From: a virus
Strand: one strand, 5' to 3'
IMG/VR virus record: IMGVR_UViG_3300032267_000607
Location: 80,835 to 144,834 of that record
Length of the DNA stretch: 64,000 bases
Part shown: in pieces, positions 15,379-21,328 of the stretch
Position numbering within the stretch: position 1 is the first letter of the stretch
How the letters are laid out: every line of letters starts with the position of its first letter
Position numbers and translations under genes: made by a program
Notes under the pieces: generated by a model
The model's database searches: none
What the model was told of the DNA's origin: nothing
The model's input: only the letters and a program-made list of their open reading frames with translations

Positions 15379-16558
15379 GAGAGTTATTAAGACTGATGGA
15401 TATTGGGTACATTACGAGAATCGTACTAACTTAGAAGTACAGTCTGGTAATTGTTCGTTCACATTAGGTTATAATCATAAAGAATTAAAGAGTCTATTAC
15501 CAACGAATGAGATTGATTTTCTTCGTGGTAATAGTGGTGAGTCCGCAGAGCCTGTTGATCGTTTAAGTGAAACACTAACAAAAGAAGCTGGTATGGATGG
15601 CATCGCCTATGCTGTATCTGGTTCAGATGGTAATGAGTGTGCTTTTTATATTAATGATTTATATTGGACTAATAAAGGTGAACCGAATCGAAGATATATA
15701 ATTTCAATACCACCTTGTTATCATGGAACTACAGTTGTTTGTCGAAGTGCAAATAATGATATCGTAGAGAAAAGACAGAGTCGTTTTGTACCGATACGTG
15801 GAAGAACTTGGTACACAACAGAAGATAGTATTGCGAACGAAACAAATGTACTCGAACAAATAATCGAAACATTTAAGAGTCGTAATGATATTGGTGCTAT
15901 TTTAATTGAGAGTTATCCATGGAATAAAACAATTGCTCCATGGAGTCATAACTTCTATCAACTACTACGTGCAACTGCTACGTTATATGGTGCAAATTTA
16001 ATCGTAGATGATATTGCAGGTTATGGTGGTAAGATAGGAACACTCTTTACTCATACAGCTTATAATATAAAACCTGATATGGTGACAATTGGTAAAGCAC
16101 TTACAAATGGACTAATACCATTATCAGCTTGTTTAATTAATGATAAAGTATTGAAACAAGTAAAGACTACATTTAATTGGGGGCATACTTGGCAACCGAA
16201 TATGTATGGTGTGCGAGTAGCGAATCGTTGTATAGAGTTAATCAAAGAACGAATGGCATACTCGAAAGTAATCGAAAAGAATTTAAACGATATAGGTGAT
16301 CGTTTAAAGAGTAAAGGACTCGTGAGAAACGTAATTGGGAATGGAGTATGGAAGTCTTTTGTACCAGAACCAAATCCAATACCAATCTCGTTAGCTGAGA
16401 TTGATAAAGCAGGAATGTCAGCAACAACGAACGAGAATACAATTAAGACAATTATACCACTAATTGCTGATGATATATACTTTGAAGAATTAGAAAAGCG
16501 ATTAGAGGTTTGCTTTACAAATATAAAAGAACAAAGAACACAAGGACTATTGATATGA
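15338..16558 (+). CDS. Class III aminotransferase (PLP-dependent, GSA-aminotransferase-like)
   Basis: A 406-residue fold-type I PLP enzyme of aminotransferase class III, which includes glutamate-1-semialdehyde aminomutase, ornithine and polyamine transaminases. The Schiff-base lysine is K253 in TIGKALTNGLIPLSA and the Asp that holds the pyridine nitrogen is D224 in LIVDDIAGYGG. The N-terminal SGNCSFTLGYNH block and the GSDGNECAFYIN block (phosphate/substrate side) are in place. It may move amino groups in the same pathway as the amidinotransferase and speD, but the substrate cannot be read from sequence. Overlaps the next gene by ATGA. Confidence 0.88.
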   Translation: MYELKEISPAENLKRVIKTDGYWVHYENRTNLEVQSGNCSFTLGYNHKELKSLLPTNEIDFLRGNSGESAEPVDRLSETLTKEAGMDGIAYAVSGSDGNECAFYINDLYWTNKGEPNRRYIISIPPCYHGTTVVCRSANNDIVEKRQSRFVPIRGRTWYTTEDSIANETNVLEQIIETFKSRNDIGAILIESYPWNKTIAPWSHNFYQLLRATATLYGANLIVDDIAGYGGKIGTLFTHTAYNIKPDMVTIGKALTNGLIPLSACLINDKVLKQVKTTFNWGHTWQPNMYGVRVANRCIELIKERMAYSKVIEKNLNDIGDRLKSKGLVRNVIGNGVWKSFVPEPNPIPISLAEIDKAGMSATTNENTIKTIIPLIADDIYFEELEKRLEVCFTNIKEQRTQGLLI

Positions 16559-17040
16559 ACGATAAACAATCTGCAGAAAAAACTACATATTTTCAATCAG
16601 AAAATGAAATACCTGATTGGTATATAAACTATGCTGAAGGAACACCTGCATTTGCAGAGTACTTTAAACTTCAACTTCTTAAATTTGAACAGTTTGAAGA
16701 TCAATCACTTTTAAACACTGTTGCTCTTACAGTTGCAACTGTAAACAATTCAAAAGATCTAATGCATGATATAAGTCAAACGATGTTTGATAGAAATTTC
16801 GTGTATAGTCGAGATATGGTAATGGGAGCAATCGCTGAGTGCTTAAATGACTATGCATTAATCGATAAGAATTATATACTAGGAGAAGATACCGATGAAG
16901 CGAGAGTTCGAATGACTGTTGCAATATTAAGAGGTATGCCTAAATCGTTATTCCTTGATTGGAACGAAACAAGAACAGAAGAAGAGCATAAAATACGTGC
17001 GATTATTGGTATAGTTGACGTTATAAGCAAAATCATCTAA
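16555..17040 (+). CDS. Hypothetical protein (161 aa)
   Basis: Starts at ATG 16555 overlapping the aminotransferase stop. A 161-residue acidic, all-helical protein. The first ~40 residues are likely flexible. No motif recognised. It ends the long plus-strand island; a large nested inverted repeat starts three bases after its stop. Confidence 0.65.
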   Translation: MNDKQSAEKTTYFQSENEIPDWYINYAEGTPAFAEYFKLQLLKFEQFEDQSLLNTVALTVATVNNSKDLMHDISQTMFDRNFVYSRDMVMGAIAECLNDYALIDKNYILGEDTDEARVRMTVAILRGMPKSLFLDWNETRTEEEHKIRAIIGIVDVISKII

Positions 17041-17042
17041 AC

Positions 17043-17094
17043 CACTCTCAAAACACGTTAAAATAGGTTTAAACCCTATTCTATAATGAGAGTG
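17043..17094 (+). repeat. Nested inverted repeat after the metabolic island
   Basis: The outer arms CACTCTCA (17043-17050) and TGAGAGTG (17087-17094) pair perfectly over 8 bases; inside them AATAGG and CCTATT with a TTTAAAC centre pair again. The inner arm side also contains TATAAT (17082-17087). It could end transcription of the island as a folded RNA, or be a regulator binding site. There is no T-run, so it is not a standard terminator. Confidence 0.5.
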
Positions 17095-17153
17095 AACTAT
17101 TCTAAACCATTGATTTATATAGCTTATTTTTTACTACCTTTGGTTTAAAAAGC

Positions 17154-17187
17154 TTTACTTTTAAGAATTTTTAAGGTATAATATACC
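17154..17187 (+). promoter_or_regulatory. Sigma70-like promoter (TTTACT-N17-TATAAT) in a palindrome
   Basis: TTTACT at 17154-17159, 17 bases, TATAAT at 17177-17182. The -10 box lies inside the perfect inverted repeat GGTATA-A-TATACC (17175-17187), which could be an operator. It would drive the bS21 gene with a ~50-base leader. CTAAATA at 17187-17193 could add a late start. Confidence 0.75.
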
Positions 17188-17215
17188 TAAATAACATATA
17201 AGATTTGTTCTTATT

Positions 17216-17230
17216 CTTCTTCCCAAGAAG
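17216..17230 (+). promoter_or_regulatory. Leader hairpin before the bS21 gene
   Basis: CTTCTT-CCC-AAGAAG is a perfect 6-bp stem with a three-base loop, ending 9 bases before the GTG start. The AAGAAG arm is the only purine-rich stretch that could serve as ribosome binding site, so folding would hide it. This suggests translational control, in line with ribosomal proteins often controlling their own synthesis; inferred only. Confidence 0.4.
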
Positions 17231-17239
17231 TTTAAGATT

Positions 17240-17587
17240 GTGAACTATATTGATGAAAAAACTATGAAGCCATATAATCGAAACTTTCGAAGCACAAAAG
17301 ACTTCAAGTCAAACGACAAAAGAAATAGATTTGACTCGCCAAAGAAAACTTATTCAACACCTCATTACGAGCGTCCAAAAGAAACTGGTCTTGAAGTATT
17401 GGTTGAGAATGATAATATTGAAAAGGCAATCCGAAGACTTAAAAAGAAAGTTGATCGCGAGGGTTTGATCCGTGAGATAAGAGATCGAGCCACTTATAGC
17501 AAACCATCAGAGAAACGTAAGATTGCAGCACAGAACGCAAGAGATCGTTGGCTGAAATATAAACGTGACCGAGATCGTTTGATTTAA
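17240..17587 (+). CDS. rpsU: Ribosomal protein bS21 (phage-encoded)
   Basis: A 115-residue protein whose residues ~48-108 match bS21: LEVLVENDNIEKAIRRLKKKV, then the YSKPSEKRK signature and a basic helical tail. bS21 sits near the anti-Shine-Dalgarno end of 16S rRNA and is the ribosomal protein most often found in phages. About 48 basic, Ser/Asn-rich residues precede the domain, longer than bacterial bS21; starting at GTG 17240 (or ATG 17264). A phage copy may exchange with the host protein and favour phage messages. It has its own early-type promoter. Confidence 0.88.
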   Translation: MNYIDEKTMKPYNRNFRSTKDFKSNDKRNRFDSPKKTYSTPHYERPKETGLEVLVENDNIEKAIRRLKKKVDREGLIREIRDRATYSKPSEKRKIAAQNARDRWLKYKRDRDRLI

Positions 17588-17599
17588 AATAAAACCTAA

Positions 17600-17605
17600 T
17601 ATAAT
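17600..17605 (+). promoter_or_regulatory. Possible -10 element before the SleB-type gene
   Basis: TATAAT at 17600-17605 is 23 bases before the ATG at 17629, with AAAGGAAAAGAG as ribosome binding site between them. No good TTTAC-type -35 box lies 17 bases upstream, so this promoter is weak or needs help. Confidence 0.35.
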
Positions 17606-17628
17606 CTAATTCGAAAGGAAAAGAGTAT

Positions 17629-18222
17629 ATGAAAAGTTTGAATTTACAGGATGTGGGTAGGCGAGTGCGTCTCGCTATATTCCTCCTAATCCTATTACCA
17701 TTCCTAATTATTCCAAGCATTACTACTTCAGCAGACGAAGAGTCACCTGAGTTTATTTGCTTAGTTGAGAACATTTACTTTGAGAGTAAAGGTGAATCAA
17801 TGCGAGGAAAGATCGCTGTTGGAGTTGTCACTCTGAATCGTCTCAAAGATTCTCGATACCCTAAAACAATCTGCGAGGTTGTAAAGCAGGGTCCAGTAAG
17901 AGAATCTTGGAAAACAAGACAAGATCCCAATCTTACAGCCGACCAACGTTTATACAATCCAGTCCGTCATCGTTGCCAATTCTCTTGGTGGTGTGATGGA
18001 TATAAAGAACGGATTAAGTATGATGAAAACTGGATCGATTCAGTGCGAGCAGCAAAGTCTGCTCTGACTGGTAAGTACGATGATCTAGTGGATGGAGCAA
18101 CACATTACCATGCTGTCTATGTGACACCTGAATGGGCGAATCGTTTAAGATTCATCGTTCAGATTGATAATCATAAATTCTATGAATACCCAAAAACTTC
18201 CAAAGTCGCAAGTCTATTCTAA
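17629..18222 (+). CDS. SleB-type cell-wall hydrolase
   Basis: A 197-residue protein with an N-terminal signal anchor (residues ~14-34, a Leu/Ile-rich span ending near TTSADEE) followed by a Hydrolase_2/SleB domain: CLVENIYFESKGES (probable catalytic Glu), VGVVTLNRLKDSRYP, and CQFSWWCDG. This domain cuts peptidoglycan. Secretion through the signal sequence would let it act from the periplasm without a holin. It lies in the early-type region, away from the GH19 lysin, which suggests a different time or job. A hairpin follows five bases after the stop. Confidence 0.88.
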   Translation: MKSLNLQDVGRRVRLAIFLLILLPFLIIPSITTSADEESPEFICLVENIYFESKGESMRGKIAVGVVTLNRLKDSRYPKTICEVVKQGPVRESWKTRQDPNLTADQRLYNPVRHRCQFSWWCDGYKERIKYDENWIDSVRAAKSALTGKYDDLVDGATHYHAVYVTPEWANRLRFIVQIDNHKFYEYPKTSKVASLF

Positions 18223-18226
18223 ATCC

Positions 18227-18259
18227 AAAGGCACTCATCCTTCTCAACCGAGTGCCTTT
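18227..18259 (+). terminator. Terminator-like hairpin
   Basis: AAAGGCACTC (18227-18236) pairs perfectly with GAGTGCCTTT (18250-18259) around a 13-base loop, directly after the SleB-type gene. The stem is strong but is followed by GCAACC rather than a T-run, so it may be a terminator or an RNA-protecting hairpin. Confidence 0.6.
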
Positions 18260-18318
18260 GCAACCCTCGCATCCCTCTCTCCTATATACTTAAATCTAAC
18301 CAGAGCGTCGTCGTTTTT

Positions 18319-18492
18319 ATGAAAAGAACTGCAATCTGCTCAATCTGCGGAATTACTGCATACGTTCCAATCTCAAGATCATTACTCGCACTCTTACAAT
18401 TTAACTGTAATTCGAAGCATGCTGAAAGATTCGGAGTCTGTGAATTTAAGCTTACAAAGAAGACTCAGAAGAGAAAGGTTTCGGGCACCTAG
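18319..18492 (+). CDS. Small Cys-containing protein (57 aa)
   Basis: A 57-residue frame with CSIC (Cys7, Cys10), Cys30, His34 and Cys41 and a Lys-rich C terminus, a layout that could bind zinc and nucleic acid. Its last 10 bases overlap the 5' end of tRNA-Val, which lowers confidence. No clear ribosome binding site is seen. Confidence 0.4.
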   Translation: MKRTAICSICGITAYVPISRSLLALLQFNCNSKHAERFGVCEFKLTKKTQKRKVSGT

Positions 18493-18557
18493 TTCATTGG
18501 TAGAACACGTGGTCGACATCCACGGGGTGGCAGGTTCGATTCCTGCGGTGCCCACCA
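18483..18557 (+). tRNA. tRNA-Val (anticodon GAC), with C at position 33
   Basis: Acceptor stem GGGCACC/GGTGCCC, D arm GTTC-ATTGGTA-GAAC, anticodon stem CGTGG/CCACG, T arm GCAGG-TTCGATT-CCTGC and encoded ACCA. The seven-base anticodon loop is TCGACAT, which gives GAC (valine GUC/GUU) and puts C where nearly all tRNAs have U33. Bacterial tRNA-Val(GAC) has TTGACAT here. Valine GTC codons are common in this genome, which fits its use. Confidence 0.88.
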
Positions 18558-18558
18558 T

Positions 18559-18634
18559 GCCCTAATAGCTCAATTGGTAGAGCAACTGATTTGTAATCAG
18601 TAGGTTGGGAGTTCAAGTCTTCCTTAGGGCACCA
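18559..18634 (+). tRNA. tRNA-Thr (anticodon TGT)
   Basis: Acceptor stem GCCCTAA/TTAGGGC, anticodon stem ACTGA/TCAGT with loop TTTGTAA giving TGT (threonine ACA), encoded ACCA. It is one base downstream of tRNA-Val, so both are cut from one RNA. ACA is a favoured threonine codon in the structural genes here. Confidence 0.95.
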
Positions 18635-18680
18635 AATTCTTGGAAACGGATGATTTGGTGTTAAAAAGCAAGGAAATACG

Positions 18681-18803
18681 ATGCTGAACCTCACGAACGA
18701 CACACAGCGACATTCTCCTCGCATTCCTTCGCGCAGACCCAGACACTCCCACACTCCCCTTCGAAACACTAGATCTAGTGGGTACTCTTTTCGTTCTCTC
18801 TAA
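18681..18803 (+). CDS. Small Arg/Ser/Pro-rich peptide (40 aa), C-rich coding strand
   Basis: AAGGA precedes ATG 18681 by 6 bases. The 40-residue product is very basic (about ten Arg) and rich in Ser, Pro and His, with no hydrophobic core. The DNA here is pyrimidine-rich (many CTC, CCC, CAC words), unlike the AT-rich surroundings. It could be a real nucleic-acid-binding peptide or the region may instead encode an RNA; I cannot decide. Confidence 0.35.
   Translation: MLNLTNDTQRHSPRIPSRRPRHSHTPLRNTRSSGYSFRSL
18767..18780 (+). repeat. 14-bp perfect palindrome
   Basis: CACTAGATCTAGTG reads the same on both strands. It lies within the C-rich stretch between the tRNA pair and the next operon, about 60 bases before the promoter at 18855, and could be an operator or a site for a DNA-binding protein. 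Confidence 0.5.
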
Positions 18804-18824
18804 AACCATGTAAATAAATTCAGT

Positions 18825-18860
18825 TTTCGCCTTAATTTCGCCTTAATTGTAGGGTATAAT
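18825..18860 (+). promoter_or_regulatory. Promoter with overlapping 13-base direct repeats
   Basis: TTTCGCCTTAATT occurs twice, at 18825-18837 and 18836-18848, so the period is 11 bases, about one helix turn. TATAAT follows at 18855-18860. No TTTAC-type -35 box is present; the repeats occupy the -35 zone. This looks like a promoter driven or blocked by a protein that binds the repeats on one DNA face. Confidence 0.55.
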
Positions 18861-18893
18861 ATTCGTATGAAAACAAATAAAAAGGAAATAAGT

Positions 18894-19082
18894 ATGACTG
18901 ATACGTTTTGGAAACTAACTTACTCGGATGGTGAAATTGAATATACTGAATTCGCTCCCTATTCGAATAAGTCTTATTATGAGTATGAGCGTCTTGAAAG
19001 TGTTGGAAATCCTGTGATTCGATTTGAACTAGTTCGTGCTGATAAATCGAATAATGATTTAAGATTTGTGAGTGTTGCTTAA
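18894..19082 (+). CDS. Hypothetical protein (62 aa)
   Basis: An in-frame ATG at 18867 lies too close to the -10 box (7 bases); AAAGGAAA just before ATG 18894 makes that the better start, giving 62 residues. The protein is acidic and aromatic (many Tyr, Glu), with a beta-sheet look (WKLTYSDGEIEYTEF). First gene of a run of coupled small genes. Unknown function; typical of early host-takeover proteins by position. Confidence 0.6.
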   Translation: MTDTFWKLTYSDGEIEYTEFAPYSNKSYYEYERLESVGNPVIRFELVRADKSNNDLRFVSVA

Positions 19083-19189
19083 TGAAAAACTTTATAAATG
19101 AATCTTGGGTTGCTGTGCTAGTATTGGTGGCATTGATTGCTGCTGGTTATGGTGCAATGCATTTAATTCTATACTTCGGAGGATACTAA
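19082..19189 (+). CDS. Tiny membrane protein (35 aa)
   Basis: The ATG overlaps the stop of the previous gene (TAATG) and its stop overlaps the next start in the same way. Residues 8-31 form one long hydrophobic span rich in Val, Leu, Ala and Gly. The 3' end carries GGAGG, the ribosome binding site of the next gene. Confidence 0.55.
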   Translation: MKNFINESWVAVLVLVALIAAGYGAMHLILYFGGY

Positions 19190-19365
19190 TGAAAACGAGA
19201 GAACTTTGGCTTGACTTCGAAACATGGTTGGAAAGAAATTATAATAGGAATGTGTCGGATCTATCCTGGAATGCATATGTTTTATTAAGTAAAGAATATA
19301 ATTCTGAAAGATTGTCTACTCGAAAGTACGAGACAAGGACAGAGAAAGGAATAGCGAATGATTAA
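19189..19365 (+). CDS. Hypothetical protein (58 aa)
   Basis: The start is ATG 19189, with GGAGG 9 bases before it; a longer frame from 19105 is just overlap. The 58-residue protein is charged, with a Trp-rich helical N-terminal half and a flexible Arg/Lys/Thr-rich tail. Overlaps the next gene by 8 bases. Unknown. Confidence 0.6.
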   Translation: MKTRELWLDFETWLERNYNRNVSDLSWNAYVLLSKEYNSERLSTRKYETRTEKGIAND

Positions 19366-19681
19366 AACTGCATTATATTTAAATAAAGAGAATATGCATC
19401 AATCAGTGTATAAATTCACTGGTAAATACGAACTCGTAGTGGAACAGGAAATACTCGCTTCTTCGAGAGATGAAGCATTTGAACTGTATTTAAAAGAGGG
19501 TGGATTAAACTACTCGAGAATAACATCGGATTTGACCGAAAACTCTCCGAGAATCGAAACTACTTATATTGATGCGATGACACCAGAGATGGAGATTAAG
19601 TATGTCGGAACTGTGGTGGCTTCGAGAGATGACGAGAACGAAGTGGAACTCGAGAATGCGTTAGGAGGATATAGTGGCTAA
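19358..19681 (+). CDS. Hypothetical protein (107 aa)
   Basis: A 107-residue protein that looks like a small alpha/beta domain (KFTGKYELVVEQEILASSRDEA near the N terminus), with an acidic C terminus. Its final codons contain AGGAGG, which serves the GTG start of the next gene. Unknown function. Confidence 0.6.
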   Translation: MIKTALYLNKENMHQSVYKFTGKYELVVEQEILASSRDEAFELYLKEGGLNYSRITSDLTENSPRIETTYIDAMTPEMEIKYVGTVVASRDDENEVELENALGGYSG

Positions 19682-19892
19682 GTTGTTTAAATTGAACTCT
19701 GGGAGAAGAAAAACACTCCGTGCACATATACCAAATTTGAGTGGAAAGAGAGAGATTGCAATTACTCAGATCTCGGCATTATTAAGAGAAGATACGAATA
19801 TGAGTCACGAGCAGAGTATTGAGTTTGCGACTCGAGTATTGAATAGCTATTTGGCAGCGAATATGCAGTCACCAAGTGGAAGAGTACACTAA
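19674..19892 (+). CDS. Hypothetical protein (72 aa), GTG start
   Basis: No ATG fits; GTG 19674 follows AGGAGG by 6 bases, which decides the start. The protein has a basic N-terminal third (residues 1-25) and a helical remainder. It may bind nucleic acid. Its stop overlaps the ATG at 19892. Confidence 0.6.
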   Translation: MAKLFKLNSGRRKTLRAHIPNLSGKREIAITQISALLREDTNMSHEQSIEFATRVLNSYLAANMQSPSGRVH

Positions 19893-20056
19893 TGAATAAA
19901 AAGGTGGTAATCTCATTCGTTGACGAGTCTGGCGAGAATCGAGTGTTTAATGATTGGGCTTCTGCCGAGGAGTATTTAAAGACAGTAATCGCATTAAATC
20001 GTGAATTTACAGGAATACAAGCTTCGTTAATTGTGAATACACGAAAAAAGGTATAA
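19892..20056 (+). CDS. Hypothetical protein (54 aa)
   Basis: A 54-residue protein starting in a TAATG overlap. It shows a beta-alpha-beta-like pattern (VVISFVDESGENRVF, then EEYLKTVIALNREF). Last gene of this small-gene operon; a new promoter follows 30 bases later. Unknown function. Confidence 0.55.
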   Translation: MNKKVVISFVDESGENRVFNDWASAEEYLKTVIALNREFTGIQASLIVNTRKKV

Positions 20057-20086
20057 AAAACAATGACTTATTTTGCACGATTTTGC

Positions 20087-20115
20087 TTTACTTATTCACT
20101 AAAATAGACTATAAT
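20087..20115 (+). promoter_or_regulatory. Sigma70-like promoter (TTTACT-N17-TATAAT)
   Basis: TTTACT at 20087-20092 and TATAAT at 20110-20115 with 17 bases between. It drives the small HTH gene at 20145 and probably the genes up to 21312. Part of the recurring early-type promoter set. Confidence 0.75.
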
Positions 20116-20144
20116 AGAGGATATAAACAACTAAAATATATAAA

Positions 20145-20372
20145 ATGAACTATCTTGAAGAAATAAAAGAACTAAAAAAAAGAAAACTAAATAATGGTGA
20201 AATCGCAGAACACTTAGGTATTACAAAGAGCCAAGTGCGTAAGTTATTGAATGATGAATACGAAGAATTAAGTGATTCATCTTATACTGATGCTGATTGC
20301 TCATATAGCTATTCGAATGACGATTCGGATATAGGTGATATAATCAGTACAATGCGAGGACAATCATACTAA
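20145..20372 (+). CDS. Small helix-turn-helix protein (75 aa)
   Basis: Residues ~16-38 (LNNGEIAEHLGITKSQVRKLL) form a clear helix-turn-helix of the sigma-70 region 4 / AsnC-like type. The rest (residues 40-75) is an acidic Ser/Tyr/Asp-rich tail. It is likely a DNA-binding regulator or RNA-polymerase-associated factor of the phage. First gene after its own promoter, which fits an early regulator. Targets unknown. Confidence 0.7.
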   Translation: MNYLEEIKELKKRKLNNGEIAEHLGITKSQVRKLLNDEYEELSDSSYTDADCSYSYSNDDSDIGDIISTMRGQSY

Positions 20373-20393
20373 CCTTATAAGGAAAACATAAAC

Positions 20394-20672
20394 ATGAAAA
20401 GATTCGAATTTATATGTAAAGGAAAGCGAAGTCACTTTCTTGAAGCATTAACAGAAGAAGCAGCAAGATCATTCTTTGCTGAAAATCGTACGACAGCTAC
20501 ATTAGAGATTATCGATGTAATTGAAGTAGCAATACCAACTCCAATTGACAAGTCTGGAGCATCAATGAAACTTGAAGGATTCGAGAGAATTAATTCTGAA
20601 GTTAAAGTATCAAAAGCAGATCTTGATGCATTAGCAGCTTCGACTCCAAACGATAATAAGATTGGATATTAG
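20394..20672 (+). CDS. Hypothetical protein (92 aa)
   Basis: A 92-residue protein preceded by AAGGAAAA. The first 50 residues look like a small alpha/beta domain (FEFICKGKRSHFLEALTEEAA) and the rest is flexible and Ser/Ala/Asp-rich. Unknown. Confidence 0.6.
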   Translation: MKRFEFICKGKRSHFLEALTEEAARSFFAENRTTATLEIIDVIEVAIPTPIDKSGASMKLEGFERINSEVKVSKADLDALAASTPNDNKIGY

Positions 20673-20687
20673 TTTATTTTTATTATT

Positions 20688-21035
20688 ATGCCATTGATGC
20701 CGATATATTATAATTCAACGAATCTAAACCCTCGTATGCGCAAATCAAAGAATAAAAAACTTCGGAACGCAAACCTTGAGCATGAAGAATGGCTCAAATC
20801 ACGAGGGTTGCATTCGTCACAGTTAAGTAATCACTCAGAAGAATACAAGCTTGAAGTGAATCGAAAAGAACCTTACAATACAAATCACAATATTACTGGG
20901 AATACAAATCGAGTTTCTGAGAACGTTTATACAGGGACGTTGATTAAAGGAATCGCAACGATGCATAAGAGCAATGCAGTTCCAATCATTAACGAAGAAC
21001 AAGCAGTCGAAATATCAAAAATGAGAAGAGGATAA
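20688..21035 (+). CDS. Hypothetical basic protein (115 aa)
   Basis: A 115-residue, Asn/Lys/Arg-rich protein with low hydrophobic content, suggesting it is largely unfolded or binds nucleic acid. The C-terminal 30 residues (AVPIINEEQAVEISKMRRG) may form a helix. The ATG at 20688 has no clear ribosome binding site. Unknown. Confidence 0.55.
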   Translation: MPLMPIYYNSTNLNPRMRKSKNKKLRNANLEHEEWLKSRGLHSSQLSNHSEEYKLEVNRKEPYNTNHNITGNTNRVSENVYTGTLIKGIATMHKSNAVPIINEEQAVEISKMRRG

Positions 21036-21036
21036 C

Positions 21037-21312
21037 ATGATCGAAACATACATATTATTCGGAGCAGCAATATTCGGTATTGGTTGGCTTCTAGGCAATT
21101 TTACGAAAGACAAAGAGAAAGCAGACTATACAATGTTTATTATTGATTCATTGATACAGAATCGCTTTCTCAGAACACATCCAATCGAGATACTCCCAAG
21201 AGTATTCGTGAAACATATTATTCGTTGGGATACACCAAAGGAACACTTGAAAAACCCAGTGAAATTGGAAGAATTTCATTTTCCAAAGAACTTTACAAAC
21301 AATCCAAAATAG
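21037..21312 (+). CDS. Membrane-anchored protein (91 aa)
   Basis: Residues 4-20 (TYILFGAAIFGIGWLLG) are a membrane span; the remaining 70 residues are a basic cytoplasmic domain with no known motif. It begins two bases after the previous stop. The early-type promoter for the next gene lies inside its 3' end. Confidence 0.6.
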   Translation: MIETYILFGAAIFGIGWLLGNFTKDKEKADYTMFIIDSLIQNRFLRTHPIEILPRVFVKHIIRWDTPKEHLKNPVKLEEFHFPKNFTNNPK

Positions 21313-21320
21313 TATATAAT
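21292..21320 (+). promoter_or_regulatory. Sigma70-like promoter (TTTACA-N17-TATAAT)
   Basis: TTTACA at 21292-21297 and TATAAT at 21315-21320, spacer 17. Expected RNA start about 21327, immediately before the ATG at 21329, so the next gene would have an almost leaderless message unless it starts later at 21383. Confidence 0.75.
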
Positions 21321-21328
21321 ATATCATT

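Noticed and set aside
18494-18769. 91-residue minus-strand frame over the two tRNAs
   Set aside because: It is antisense to tRNA-Val and tRNA-Thr, a well-known source of false genes, and its C terminus simply reads the complement of the tRNA bodies.
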